This document shows, in pieces, positions 17,701-19,939 of a stretch of 19,939 bases of DNA. Origin of the DNA: UBA10183 sp041653835 (lineage in GTDB: Bacteria; Omnitrophota; Gorgyraeia; Gorgyraeales; Gorgyraeaceae); assembly GCA_041653835.1 (NCBI GenBank), contig JBAZEP010000031.1, forward strand, positions 1 through 19,939. Direction: 5' to 3'. The translations under genes and the position numbers were made by a program. The notes beneath the pieces are model-generated. The model searched no databases. It saw only the letters and a program-made list of their open reading frames with translations, and was not told the DNA's origin. Every line of letters begins with the position of its first letter. The stretch's first letter is position 1.

Positions 17701-19939
17701 AGGGATACGTCTTCGAGTTTCACGAGCCCTGTAGTAGTCGTTAATAATCAGGCTGTCACTACTTATACTGATACAGGCCTCGCAGACAGGACGACTTATT
17801 ATTACAGGGTAAAAGGTAGGAATCCGGACAACAACTGGACAGCGTATTCATCCAATTCTTCAGCCGCTACCCCTGACCGTACAAAGCCTGTTACGCCTGT
17901 GCTCGGCCTTACGCCGGTAACCACAGGTTCAGGCAGTATGAACCTGGGTTGGGCAGTTGTGGATGGGACAGGGTCGAGCGTTTTAGGATATACTCTGGCG
18001 CGTGCCATAAGTTCAGGAGGAACCTATGCGCCGTTGAGCGGGTTATATGATGACTTCTCGGCATCTTCCAATTGGACGCTGACCACAGGTGCTTCTATAG
18101 CTTCGGGTAAGTTAACTTGCGTTGATACAAATGACCTGCCAGCTTATACAAATAACTCTTTTGACACAAATAGAATAGTAGAAGTTGACTTTACCAAGAC
18201 AGCCGGCACCAGAATACATTTAGTAATGAGATATCTTGATACCAGCAATCTTGCGAGATTCTATTATAATACAAGCGGCAATTGGGTATGGCAGAGAAGA
18301 CTGGCAGGTTCATGGAGTTCAGAATTCAATCCAACAGCTTATATTATAACAAACGGGGTTACTTATCACGCGAAGATTATTTGTAACGGGAATAATTACA
18401 AGCTATATATCAACGATTTATTTGTAATGCAGTATGATAATTCCGAGTTCGCGGCAGGGACCTATAAAGCCGGATTAGATTCATATTCATCCACGGTAGA
18501 ATATGATAATTTTAAGATTTCACCTATTAATACAGGCACGTCAGCGACTGACGCTGCAGCGACTGACGCAATCGCTCCCAGTATTCTCAGTTCAATAACA
18601 TGCGCTGATTCTCATTCAACAGGCGTATGGCAGTCAGGCGTATCAAATGACACCACAGTTCCTTTCTCGTGGTCAGCGCCGGCTTCCAACGGCAGTACCT
18701 ATTATTACTATGAAGCCGCAGTTGATGCGGAAGGCAATGAAAGCAATTTACTGGTCAATAATGAGTTTGAAAAATGGAGCTCAGGAACGTCCTCTAATCC
18801 TGACAGTTTCAGCCGTGGATGGGACGCAGAATCTACAGTCGCCGCAGAAACCGCTATAAAACATAACGGAGTTTATTCGGCAAAATACACTAAAACAGGT
18901 ACGACTAATTGGACAGGGCCGATTCAGGATATAGCCGGCTCCACTAGTACTGATTATTTGCTTAGCTGCTGGATATACGTGCCTACGCATGCGGCAATCT
19001 CGTCTGTTGGATTAACAGCGATGAAATATGGTACTTGGACAGGGCTGGGCACCGTGTCCGTTACCGAGCGCGACCAATGGATACATAAGACCTTATTTGT
19101 AAATTCTTCGGATTCGTCAGGAGTTAGATTTATGATCGGTCTTACACGTAATTCCAATCCAGGTGATCCTGTCATGTATATAGACGATTGCCAGGTGGTT
19201 AAGATTTCGTCTGCCACGGTTACTACTCCTATCGCGGGTTATGATATTTTTGTAAATACATCTACATCACAAAACAGCTCCCCGACTAATGACCAGGCAG
19301 GCACTACTTATACAGCCACATTCTCCAATGGTACGGCGAATTATTACCATGTGAGGACCATTGACGGAGCTGGCAATTGGTCAGGTGATAAATATATAGG
19401 CCCGTATTATATCGATACGGTAGCGCCGACAGTTACCATAACTTCGCATACCAATGGCGCTACCTATTACAATAATACCGGCGCCTTTACTATCTCCGGA
19501 ACTTCCCAGGATGCGCTGTCAGGTTTGAATTATACTGTTTGGAACTCGGACGGGGATTTTGAGACAGGCAACTATAATTCCACATATTCGAAATGCACTG
19601 CCTGGGACGGCGCGTCAGGCGGGGACGCCAACTGGTCAGGCACATGGCAGGCGCTCACAGGCAAGAACAGGATTTATATATCAGACTATGATAACGCTGG
19701 AAATTTCGGCAGCTGGAATTGGTCTGTACTGTGCTGGGTGGATTCAGCTGGCCCGAATGCGCCTGCCCAGCCTACGGCTACAGGAATTACCGGGAATTCA
19801 GCCACGATCAACTGGGTAATACCCGCTGATAACAGCTCAGGCACAAGCCCGAATAACTGGGCAGTAGGAAGCGTAGGATGCGCTTTATTTACCGGAGGAG
19901 ACAGCCTGCTCCAGAATTACAGCACTTCAGACCTGAATT
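2740..19939 (+). CDS. Giant secreted Ig/FN3/LamG/CBM multidomain surface protein (3'-truncated by window)
   Basis: Reading frame 1 codon by codon from GTG 2740 gives 5,733 residues without a stop. Residues 1-28 form a Sec signal peptide (S-R-Y-A-R-K, then TIFFAALSITAALCF, cleavage after A-F-A). The mature part is rich in T, S, G, N, Y, W and poor in K and R, and is built almost wholly of beta-sandwich modules: FN3 with T-Y-Y-Y-R-V-(K/R)-(G/A) strands, and Ig-like units ending in A-x-D-x-A-G-N-W...Y-I-D-T-V-A-P. Cargo domains are inserted: one jelly roll (residues ~1603-1777), two LamG domains (~2416-2838), an amidotransferase-like domain (~2862-3042), three further concanavalin-like and three CBM4/9-like domains. 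No catalytic motif was seen. Likely a surface adhesin or glycan-binding filament; this is inference. Anchor and end lie beyond the window. Closely packed behind the ligase gene, probably co-transcribed. Synonymous sites differ widely between repeat copies, so the frame is under long selection. Confidence 0.93.
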   Translation, partial: MSRYARKTIFFAALSITAALCFGRGAFAIPATPTGVTAIVQSDKPLNSGLGRIIFYWTDASTDETGFVVEIQTGGPTGSWSNVSTSSFGEPFTSGTGTGYSINIDNLAGPAFYTVHVKAVNAAGDYSYWGWHSNTTLDRTKPTLAAPAVSSGTTGDNGWYTSAVGLYINSSDAHSGITLEKHQQDSLGYNAGSSSDTWTDNIVGIKTWYGYAEDSQGNYRIGEDSLEIKFDIAPVAPTVSSSTHPSQGTWYVSDDPDFSWTYGSSSASGIVGYSYVLDQASGTIPDTVLEGAATSKTDYVDYANGIWYFHIRAKNGAGLWGAPAHYTIRIDDAAPTPGTLSASATSAYIYIAGSNIYYSNAMTTNQILTMTVTGASDGSGSGIQYVTFPDILGQGATNETDYTRDYTVNSSNSQTGGATCITRDNVNLTANTNTYQIYRVISENPPTGILFKTAYDGSTINASTWQADRDPYIYWTAPSSSTGIVEYQYKITNADTETELISATSTGANTYVQLSASALPEGRWRVRVRARNTVQIWSGWSAYSDIYVDGTNPVVAAAHLQNGSSHTSGDGYAAAGGITAGTASIYIDYNSITESFPDYTQFYHRLDKAGTDGTWRLITNDTDTATPPANLHTFSTWSETLDGASRLYQCVRHYDKAGYYGDNYGSYYYIKPYTPLAPTVANTGSTTALNVTVNKHASENAVTEHSIYCVTTSQYVQANGTLGATEVFQTPAVWGTKTVTGLSCNTQHTFRTRARNYYSGSVYSDNSPTASRYTSASIPGTATATVAGDGVNSGTCHVDVSWSGACASSYQVRSSSDNYASVKYSGSVASYTESGIPDETAYTYRIYAFNGDSVTASGYKEATSGTVDRSAPTAPTLTDTDVSWIDGGANSCNSQTVRIAVASGDWESYCNVIAVSGAGTNTSGNLSSAQNYDDAGISSSQTVSYKLRSYDASGNYADSSTISESIGDRCPPSAPTLTDTDVTWIDQGAGSGDNQTVNIVVGSGDWESYCVVMAASGNGTTNSGNLSTAQTYADTGVYDNQTVQYYIRSYDASGNYSNSSTISEIIGDRTVPGMDITSHTEGSTNYTMDGLTISGTASDTQSGLPTDGSAIQYRVTATGYDSGWQSLGDTSPADWSGDFSATNGRLPEHKGEITIQFRAKDNVNNYASPSPDYIIVRFDPWFKSLTMNKSTLVANDSDSIQATYEIYSHDITSISRALILMNYIDNGTSSGDERGYFQWYDDSAFTLAGGYGDTYVTMLPGSCSVTEYPVSDYKQFVFVWRAKNNYGDIQNNDPNRYFSSFSESRNSGWAEIGDLFDIVPADPTGASVSKIGPNTARVTWTDNSGNTETGFRVEKDYNGQGYNFVANVGQDVALYDDATANLPGTYTYRVRAYNSSPTTSNWSTTSGLVMNDIPACDSVTPSSGSFGTSQAYTFTTKYTDADGYNDIQYVHLLINTGIDGSNCFYGYYNLNSNLVYLCNDAGSDWGTGYAPGTAAMLSNSKAGLDVERVTVTNNGANELTVNWVVIFKAGWNPGACNSYMYVVDDESSASGWQDRGDAAIDTALPASPAPDDGIGTWTNNNDPTFTWSAVSGANGYYYGTDIYFDVDDFEWANDEWASRNGVDPSRSTNTAYSGTYSLYCPSSWGQNFESGANAEPNQAASFDSNTYPYAIMAYKIANTVKANMLIHLSEHSWRSITMTQTESPSTYAKIATWHPDGWMAVDNAWHSIAINLDSQMDSYAGSGAHTVNSIIWHDGGSGTGITGEFYIDDFMLGKYTTGTSSAYTDIPDGAHKFYACSVDAAGNISPIASHQIQIDTVAPTIAAPVVSSGTLGSNGWYTTDVGLYINSSDALSGIAVEKHKTSGGSYNAGSSNDTWTDSSEGTETWVGYAIDSAGNARDGSDTLQVKIDKTNPACSADNSSSSWRTSNITITLSCSDAISGIASFKYRWDNSDAANGTTTSSGATLSIPSEGTHTLYLWAQDNSGRTNTWNGTYKLDTVNPVCSADNSSSTWRTSNITITLSCSDATSAVASFKYRWDNSDAANGTATSNGATITIPSNGDHTLYLWVQDGAGRTSTWNGPYKLDPVIPTVTFTSHTNGATYYSKTGVITVAGTSQDTGGSGLNYTVWDIDGNNNTGTYNSVTAPCTAWDGASGADTSWSGTWQNLLGKNRIYIADYDNATNFSGWSYVVNFWTDAAAPSTPSNPALNARTSTSITLNVSVPSDNASGSAETWSAGDVRIYIDETTGNSGATDSGWVTGTTYQDTGLSPNTPYSYRIYARDNNGETYGAWHNESGYSSTVTWYTLSSAPTIVLCAAQSDQPLNSELGKIVIDWSGDATAYTLERDTTSAFSAPVTIVNNQAVTTATDTGLTDNTTYYYRVKGRNPDNIWSDYSSAQSATTPDRTKPVTPSLGVAEANCVGYWSFDDTNALGRDYSAYGNNGTVTGAVSATGMSSNALSFDGSGDYVTISNSPTLNPTSAITLEAWIKPVNITTNTYYEIMRQDSGDNRKLFAFQNNGAYLTVGLNTGGSYWETDTPITASQFTDGAWHHVAFTYDSSTGKARVYKDGVVLEEEDHSGVIAAETVSLIIGSSAGTGEFFNGLMDEIRVYNRALTNAEINSHYSSGLNYVQLSARPGDTNLVGYWNMDEGSGTIVNDISGNGNTGTWSGTGSRWITGKYGIGGNFNGADDYISVTQALSIPITASCWVKLTDFSKVLNTFINTSPHATLAISLNRTGIGDIYVYIGNGTGWVGAPGIISSSNMVVNQWHNVTYTCDGTTSTLYLDGVSVGSVNIAPSGWGSYYNFGRIIQGGEYLKGLMDDVRIYNSALTAQQVYNLYYSGANSYAYYSSATANGTYGAIKTNPKVVVVEDGLDGNGQVEGRLRALGFDVTINTALTTYNEVSGYDIIVFDQYVYSVTKSALAKECYDNGKGVLTAGNDTATGLYPILAVGTFTTPDTLTTAGSDFHPTQAGWSSFTGGEGSNSYPTSLVPEAKAIARVAADPQYIGIFGLSNANGGRWIHIQDCTGNAADNTAYVEFINWLAKGFNGGMAADTFGGAYDNFNDGNYNGWIVTAGTWNTSLGYLESPDSSSTSEYIYYSGATYSNFIFEADVNIVSSAYANKEIGLYFRQADSSYADGEGCLLLRQDNQDISCSGTSVAQASSLNTWYHIRVIVNGSSVKYYVDGQLKYSGTIGTTSGYIGIRSISALTRVDNIVIKPIGADKGDTQAPAVPAFYATDATDGSSSHNTSAWQPGISNDNTVAFGWQEPVSNGDDYYYYVASIDSMGNTSNIATNGEFERGSGSDAYNWAPIASSNLSETWFTDAHTGSHSVRTEVLVGGESNTDHFYGLTQDYGNPNTTGMVGKAYMATAWVKANAGVNYHISLWCVYNWSENTARGFVSGTGNGAWQFVQTTLVTPNSGQTNMHVRMSIDTNTVGTQVIWDDFRIVEVKPATVTAPISGYWWAANDTTPETGGTWVARTTNSTITPAMPDGTNNNIYVKAEDGAGNISAAKTYGPFYIDITDPNAVSSWGGQAPSAWTNDNTVTVTWTDPTDATSGLDGFDYSWSIGASDPGTSKNLENGVQTTTSSALGDGNNHYLNMRTLDNAGNWDDTYVSRGPFYVDVTPPAGSLSISFSNTATNGMYVTGAVLTDATQGQEFYEFDCSTSATWDRARAENDNVHECTGMTANKSYSFTYRGSDGVINYTSWSGAYSKYTLPAAPNATCNRTADTWYNVDQGPAFIFTNTAGWGEGGVTHYHYLWNNSASSTPGDADPTWSSSTLNINASNGTWYLHLKSHNPEHASNATILHLGPYKYDGGTPDIVALRGWTTSAQTAEITNNTWQNYDNTVYYTWTDPVSTSDDTFYYTQDGTDPTPSTPTYTTNPLLDLTGSAKPQGTTYVKVLPRNGAGKSGIVRTFILQYDVTGDNITDLRDQSLQTSDNNVWQNIDNTPYMVWSSPFSGDEAPLAWYKDYFGTDSGGVPVKIGAGNTNNYYNPGITAVAGTVYYSKEQARDTATNEGGVAQFIFKYDNVAPTGTNLSYGTITTGSIPVTPYGATDASAGMHATPYYIEYDGNTKVFSSADANSGWITSTAYTPSTLAENTPYAFRLKSRDAVTRTAPNETGWVTPSPAYKYTLLNPPTDGELTFGTITSSSIVVQVAAPPNSASDSTGAEFDNLTGSGAGGSDRAMTAGSYSFTDDTLLPNTLYGYKVRYQNGDGVDTAWNTTEKTAYTLSAVPTAPTVTLYTDTPLNSELGKVKIVVNENGNSAATTYAIYDETTAKYLGSDGLLDNAAEEWHTYAEWGGAGGIVTSSLADRTAYVFKVKAKNSAGTQTAFSGTSSVTTPDRTKPVTPVLALTPVATGSGSVNAGWSAVDGTGSSILGYSLNRAPASNGTYTSLGGINDAFTATNSSVYNIGTGVSINSEKLRITGPASRAWGSYYYVTKAEYSRANGIVAETEAKGVGSTGDYMFGIFDTGTAFSYADMPYALFAYTGNTQFRVYEDSSDRGAVGPTLSADTVYYLKIIVEPAGGAKYYINDILVYDSSYSTEDNLRVGYTVAAQTQDFDNLKVAPLYAGTSASDATANDTTAPSVLSAITCSDSHTTGLWQSGVSNDSTVPFSWSAPASNGNTYYYYETAVDTEGNETNLFGSNIGFEQGAVNWSSSGSPYEFVTDSRNGVKALKITYQAGNNSDMHRSLGSLEIGHTYIGTVWFKGSAGTYGSLFIGDTNGYDWDNGSGNVAGDGTWKKLQVVVTPTDTDACMFYIYARDGEGEYVIYDDYSFYEVKSATVTTPIAGYDIFVNTSTSQNSSPTSDQTGTTYTATFSNGTANYYHVRTIDGAGNWSGDKYIGPYYIDTVAPAPGALSYGTPTAAAIPVTVSGASDATSGLPTTCYYIEYDANATTFSSADGNSGWCNGSYTPSSLSSNTAYAFRWKVRDNAGNETSWQTASPAYKYTLSAVPSITSCTAQTDQPLNSELGKIIINWSGNSTAYTLERDTSSSFTSPVVVVNNQAVTTYTDTGLADRTTYYYRVKGRNPDNNWTAYSSNSSAATPDRTKPVTPVLGLTPVTTGSGSMNLGWAVVDGTGSSVLGYTLARAISSGGTYAPLSGLYDDFSASSNWTLTTGASIASGKLTCVDTNDLPAYTNNSFDTNRIVEVDFTKTAGTRIHLVMRYLDTSNLARFYYNTSGNWVWQRRLAGSWSSEFNPTAYIITNGVTYHAKIICNGNNYKLYINDLFVMQYDNSEFAAGTYKAGLDSYSSTVEYDNFKISPINTGTSATDAAATDAIAPSILSSITCADSHSTGVWQSGVSNDTTVPFSWSAPASNGSTYYYYEAAVDAEGNESNLLVNNEFEKWSSGTSSNPDSFSRGWDAESTVAAETAIKHNGVYSAKYTKTGTTNWTGPIQDIAGSTSTDYLLSCWIYVPTHAAISSVGLTAMKYGTWTGLGTVSVTERDQWIHKTLFVNSSDSSGVRFMIGLTRNSNPGDPVMYIDDCQVVKISSATVTTPIAGYDIFVNTSTSQNSSPTNDQAGTTYTATFSNGTANYYHVRTIDGAGNWSGDKYIGPYYIDTVAPTVTITSHTNGATYYNNTGAFTISGTSQDALSGLNYTVWNSDGDFETGNYNSTYSKCTAWDGASGGDANWSGTWQALTGKNRIYISDYDNAGNFGSWNWSVLCWVDSAGPNAPAQPTATGITGNSATINWVIPADNSSGTSPNNWAVGSVGCALFTGGDSLLQNYSTSDLN
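2824..3165 (+). other. FN3 module type P (P-L-N-S-x-L-G), copy 1
   Basis: Residues 29-142, the first mature domain. It opens with T-A-I-V-Q-S-D-K-P-L-N-S-G-L-G and closes with V-H-V-K-A-V-N-A-A-G ... D-R-T-K-P, the FN3 pattern. Sister copies with the same Q-x-D-x-P-L-N-S-E-L-G-K entry lie at about 9661-9963, 15430-15780 and 17590-17898; each ends in D-R-T-K-P. In the three later copies this ending leads into a cargo-bearing supermodule, but here it leads into a plain Ig-like unit. Confidence 0.7.
3166..3432 (+). repeat. Ig-like module type W (N-G-W-Y-T), copy 1
   Basis: 89 residues with the run N-G-W-Y-T-S-A-V-G-L-Y-I-N-S-S-D-A, then Y-N-A-G-S-S-x-D-T-W-T-D and a Y-A-x-D-S-x-G-N strand. The second copy at 8197-8463 has exactly the same length (267 nt) and is clearly homologous along its whole length, although the copies are 5 kb apart. 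Bacterial Ig-like fold inferred from the pattern. Confidence 0.75.
3433..3735 (+). other. Ig-like module with S-S-S-T-H-P and W-Y-F-H-I-R-A motifs
   Basis: Residues about 232-332. The order of motifs S-S-S-T-H-P-S-Q-G-T-W-Y, F-S-W-T-Y, S-G-I-V-G-Y-S-Y-V-L-D-Q, and G-I-W-Y-F-H-I-R-A-K-N-G-A-G-L-W is a recurrent bacterial and archaeal surface-protein unit that I recognise from other large proteins. It appears as an uninterrupted frame here and is a useful reference for the split frames further on. Confidence 0.6.
3736..5340 (+). other. Five further Ig/FN3-like units without recognised cargo
   Basis: Boundaries near 3736, 4072, 4381, 4756, 5071 and 5340, judged from repeated strand patterns: W-R-V-R-V-R-A-R-N near 4306-4335, Y-Q-C-V-R-H-Y-D-K-A-G near 4681, H-T-F-R-T-R-A-R-N near 4981, and Y-T-Y-R-I-Y-A-F-N near 5263. 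The unit at 3736-4071 is the least typical and its fold is uncertain. No enzymatic motif is seen. Several single cysteines (for example near 3991, 4687, 4864, 4969, 5131, 5152) make disulfides possible. Confidence 0.5.
5341..5940 (+). repeat. Tandem duplication, 2 x 300 bp (100-aa Ig-like units)
   Basis: Units 5341-5640 and 5641-5940, residues 868-967 and 968-1067. Both begin D-R-x-x-P and share A-P-T-L-T-D-T-D-V, S-G-D-W-E-S-Y-C and R-S-Y-D-A-S-G-N-Y. By hand count 68 of 100 residues are identical with no gap. Each unit keeps a Cys after E-S-Y. Equal length and good conservation with many synonymous differences suggest an old tandem duplication kept by selection on the fold. Confidence 0.9.
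5941..6270 (+). other. Ig-like module type T (T-S-H-T), copy 1
   Basis: Starts I-T-S-H-T-E-G-S-T-N-Y-T and contains L-T-I-S-G-T-A-S-D-T-Q-S-G-L, then W-S-G-D-F and Q-F-R-A-K-D. Copies with T-S-H-T-N-G-A-T-Y-Y and S-G-L-N-Y-T-V-W occur at about 8995-9320 and 19423-19740; those two are much closer to each other than to this one. Confidence 0.6.
6271..6975 (+). other. Ig-like unit followed by a canonical FN3 domain
   Basis: The first part (to about 6696) has F-K-S-L-T-M-N-K-S-T-L, a Y-F-Q-W-Y-D-D strand and F-V-F-V-W-R-A-K-N-N-Y-G, and is a beta-sandwich of unknown family. The second part (6697-6960, residues about 1320-1407) is a textbook FN3: A-R-V-T-W-T-D-N-S-G-N-E/T...G-F-R-V-E-K and G-T-Y-T-Y-R-V-R-A-Y-N-S. 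Confidence 0.6.
6976..7407 (+). other. Beta-sandwich module with N-D-A-G and G-W-Q signature
   Basis: Residues about 1413-1556. Signatures in order: V-T-P-S-S-G-S-F-G-T-S-Q, F-T-T-K-Y-T-D-A-D-G-Y-N-D-I, C-F-Y-G-Y-Y-N-L-N, Y-L-C-N-D-A-G, L-T-V-N-W-V-V-I-F-K-A-G-W and Y-M-Y-V-V-D-D-E-S-S-A-S-G-W-Q. I recognise this pattern as a recurring module of large bacterial secreted proteins, but I cannot name a family for it. Two cysteines (near 7129 and 7174) could form a disulfide. Confidence 0.5.
7441..8190 (+). other. Ig-like frame split by an inserted jelly-roll domain
   Basis: The frame opens with G-T-W-T-N-N-N-D-P-T-F-T-W-S-A-V-S-G-A-N-G-Y-Y-Y (to about 7545). Then a jelly-roll-like, carbohydrate-binding-type domain follows (7546-8070, residues about 1603-1777): D-D-F-E-W at its start, S-G-T-Y-S-L-Y, W-H-S-I-A-I-N-L-D and the closing F-Y-I-D-D-F-M-L-G strand. 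The frame resumes with S-A-Y-T-D-I-P-D-G-A-H-K-F-Y-A-C-S-V-D-A-A-G-N and ends I-D-T-V-A-P. Joining the two flanks gives one continuous Ig pattern. Confidence 0.6.
8197..8463 (+). repeat. Ig-like module type W (N-G-W-Y-T), copy 2
   Basis: 89 residues, the same length as copy 1 at 3166-3432. Shared runs: V-G-L-Y-I-N-S-S-D-A, Y-N-A-G-S-S and D-T-W-T-D. It follows the split frame at 7441-8190 and runs directly into the 88-residue tandem pair. Confidence 0.75.
8461..8988 (+). repeat. Tandem duplication, 2 x 264 bp (88-aa Ig-like units with two cysteines)
   Basis: Units 8461-8724 and 8725-8988, residues 1908-1995 and 1996-2083. By hand count 70 of 88 residues are identical without gaps. Each unit has C-S-A-D-N-S-S-S near its start and L-S-C-S-D-A twenty residues later, giving a conserved Cys pair that could form an intradomain disulfide, and ends T-W-N-G-x-Y-K-L. 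The longest common peptide runs from S-F-K-Y-R-W-D-N to A-A-N-G-T. Confidence 0.92.
8995..9655 (+). other. Ig-like module type T, copy 2, followed by an FN3 unit
   Basis: 8995-9320 has T-S-H-T-N-G-A-T-Y-Y, S-G-L-N-Y-T-V-W and A-W-D-G-A-S-G, W-S-G-T-W-Q, G-K-N-R-I-Y-I, repeated almost word for word at 19423-19740. The FN3 unit (about 9325-9655) has S-I-T-L-N-V-S-V-P-S-D-N-A-S-G and Y-S-Y-R-I-Y-A-R-D-N. The same order, T module then FN3 with P-A-D-N-S-S-G, begins again at the window edge. Confidence 0.7.
9661..9963 (+). other. FN3 module type P, copy 2
   Basis: Q-S-D-Q-P-L-N-S-E-L-G-K entry, Y-T-L-E-R-D-T-T-S, T-Y-Y-Y-R-V-K-G-R-N-P-D-N and the closing T-T-P-D-R-T-K-P-V-T-P. Copy 4 (17590-17898) is very similar, sharing V-N-N-Q-A-V-T-T and R-V-K-G-R-N-P-D-N. 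It leads into the largest cargo block. Confidence 0.75.
9985..10611 (+). other. LamG / concanavalin A-like lectin domain 1
   Basis: Residues about 2416-2624. Classic bacterial LamG (Laminin_G_3) signature: V-G-Y-W-S-F-D-D, Y-G-N-N-G-T-V, L-S-F-D-G-S-G-D-Y-V, I-T-L-E-A-W-I-K-P, D-G-A-W-H-H-V-A-F-T-Y-D, R-V-Y-K-D-G-V and the closing F-N-G-L-M-D-E-I-R-V-Y-N-R-A-L. Such domains usually bind glycans or proteins, often with calcium. Length is usual for the family. Confidence 0.9.
10648..11253 (+). other. LamG / concanavalin A-like lectin domain 2
   Basis: Residues about 2637-2838. The same order of motifs: L-V-G-Y-W-N-M-D-E-G, S-G-N-G-N-T-G, G-G-N-F-N-G-A-D-D-Y-I, N-Q-W-H-N-V-T-Y-T-C-D, L-Y-L-D-G-V-S-V-G and L-K-G-L-M-D-D-V-R-I-Y-N-S-A-L-T. 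It follows domain 1 after a 12-residue linker. The two are far apart in sequence, so they are not a recent duplicate. Confidence 0.88.
11323..11865 (+). other. Class I glutamine amidotransferase-like alpha/beta domain, probably non-catalytic
   Basis: Residues about 2862-3042. The only part of the giant protein with a clear alternating strand/helix pattern: K-V-V-V-V-E-D, helix Q-V-E-G-R-L-R-A-L-G-F-D-V, G-Y-D-I-I-V-F-D, helix A-L-A-K-E-C-Y-D-N-G-K-G, strand V-L-T-A-G-N-D, later H-P-T-Q-A-G-W, G-G-R-W-I-H-I and a closing F-I-N-W-L-A-K-G helix. This resembles ThuA-like and other amidotransferase-fold domains found in secreted proteins. The nucleophile elbow expected after the V-L-T-A-G strand has no cysteine, so binding rather than catalysis is inferred. 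Confidence 0.55.
11881..12405 (+). other. Concanavalin A-like (DUF1080/LamG-type) domain A
   Basis: Residues about 3048-3222. Y-D-N-F-N-D-G-N-Y-N-G-W at the start, F-I-F-E-A-D-V-N-I-V, T-W-Y-H-I-R-V-I-V-N-G, V-K-Y-Y-V-D-G-Q-L and the closing R-V-D-N-I-V-I-K-P. Counterparts with the same D-x-F entry and D-N-(F/L)-K closing strand lie in supermodules B (about 15925-16440) and C (about 18043-18528). Confidence 0.7.
12598..13080 (+). other. CBM4/9-like carbohydrate-binding domain A
   Basis: Residues about 3287-3447. Starts with the typical A-T-N-G-E-F-E-R-G, has A-W-V-K-A-N-A-G-V, W-Q-F-V-Q-T-T-L-V-T-P and ends V-I-W-D-D-F-R-I-V-E-V-K. The N-G-x-F-E opening and W-D-D-F closing strand are the usual marks of the family. 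Sugar specificity cannot be told. Confidence 0.72.
13303..14820 (+). other. Five uninterrupted Ig/FN3-like units between cargo blocks A and B
   Basis: 13303-13602 is an unbroken frame (A-W-T-N-D-N-T-V-T-V-T-W-T-D-P ... G-L-D-G-F-D-Y-S-W ... H-Y-L-N-M-R-T-L-D-N-A-G-N-W ... G-P-F-Y-V-D), the best internal reference for the split Ig frames of blocks A-C. Then an FN3-like unit with Y-S-F-T-Y-R-G-S-D (to about 13880), an Ig unit with D-T-W-Y-N-V-D-Q-G-P (to about 14175), and two related units with N-T-W-Q-N-Y-D-N-T and N-V-W-Q-N-I-D-N-T-P (about 14200-14500 and 14501-14820). No cargo seen. Confidence 0.55.
14821..15429 (+). other. Ig module type S (S-Y-G-T), copy 1, plus one FN3 unit
   Basis: 14821-15132 has L-S-Y-G-T-I-T, Y-Y-I-E-Y-D, F-S-S-A-D-A-N-S-G-W, Y-T-P-S-T-L, Y-A-F-R-L-K and S-P-A-Y-K-Y-T-L. 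A second copy lies at about 17293-17583 with the same motifs. The FN3 unit at 15133-15429 (I-T-S-S-S-I-V-V-Q-V, L-Y-G-Y-K-V-R-Y-Q-N) is present only here and not before supermodule C. Confidence 0.65.
15430..15780 (+). other. FN3 module type P, copy 3
   Basis: T-P-L-N-S-E-L-G-K entry and T-T-P-D-R-T-K-P-V-T-P exit as in the other copies. The centre differs: D-N-A-A-E-E-W-H-T-Y-A-E-W and A-Y-V-F-K-V-K-A-K-N-S-A-G replace the Y-Y-Y-R-V-K-G-R-N strands of copies 2 and 4, so it is the more diverged relative. Confidence 0.65.
15757..17295 (+). repeat. Cargo supermodule B (513 aa)
   Basis: Residues about 4340-4852. Order: FN3 first half (D-R-T-K-P-V-T-P to Y-T-S-L-G-G), concanavalin-like domain (about 15925-16440, closing F-D-N-L-K-V-A-P), G-T-S-A-S-D-A-T-A, Ig first half (T-A-P-S-V-L-S-A-I-T-C to F-S-W-S-A-P-A-S), FN3-like F-G strands (Y-Y-Y-Y-E-T-A-V-D-T-E-G-N-E-T-N), CBM-like domain (about 16660-17076, closing I-Y-D-D-Y-S-F-Y-E-V-K), Ig second half (P-I-A-G-Y-D-I-F-V-N-T-S to I-G-P-Y-Y-I-D-T-V-A-P). 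Supermodule C repeats this whole order. The anchors are nearly identical in C while the lectin and CBM cargo has diverged strongly. Confidence 0.75.
17293..17898 (+). other. Ig module type S, copy 2, and FN3 module type P, copy 4
   Basis: About 17293-17583 repeats L-S-Y-G-T, Y-Y-I-E-Y-D, F-S-S-A-D-G-N-S-G-W, Y-A-F-R-W-K-V-R-D-N-A-G-N-E and S-P-A-Y-K-Y-T-L. 17590-17898 repeats the type P FN3 (T-D-Q-P-L-N-S-E-L-G-K to D-R-T-K-P-V-T-P). The pair links supermodules B and C and copies the link seen before B. Confidence 0.7.
17875..19428 (+). repeat. Cargo supermodule C (518 aa)
   Basis: Residues about 5046-5563, the same order as B: FN3 first half, concanavalin-like domain (about 18043-18528, D-D-F-S-A-S-S-N-W entry, Y-D-N-F-K-I-S-P exit), T-G-T-S-A-T-D-A-A-A-T-D, Ig first half with W-Q-S-G-V-S-N-D-T-T-V, Y-Y-Y-Y-E-A-A-V-D-A-E-G-N-E-S-N, CBM-like domain (about 18748-19206, N-N-E-F-E-K-W entry, M-Y-I-D-D-C-Q-V-V exit), Ig second half. 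The Ig second half matches B almost residue for residue while many third codon positions differ. Confidence 0.75.
19423..19939 (+). other. Ig module type T, copy 3, and start of an FN3 unit cut by the window edge
   Basis: 19423-19740 repeats the T-S-H-T-N-G-A-T-Y-Y, S-G-L-N-Y-T-V-W, A-W-D-G-A-S-G and G-K-N-R-I-Y-I runs of 8995-9320. The next unit (N-S-A-T-I-N-W-V-I-P-A-D-N-S-S-G-T) corresponds to the FN3 at 9325-9655 and is broken off after D-L-N. The frame is still open at the last base. Confidence 0.75.
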
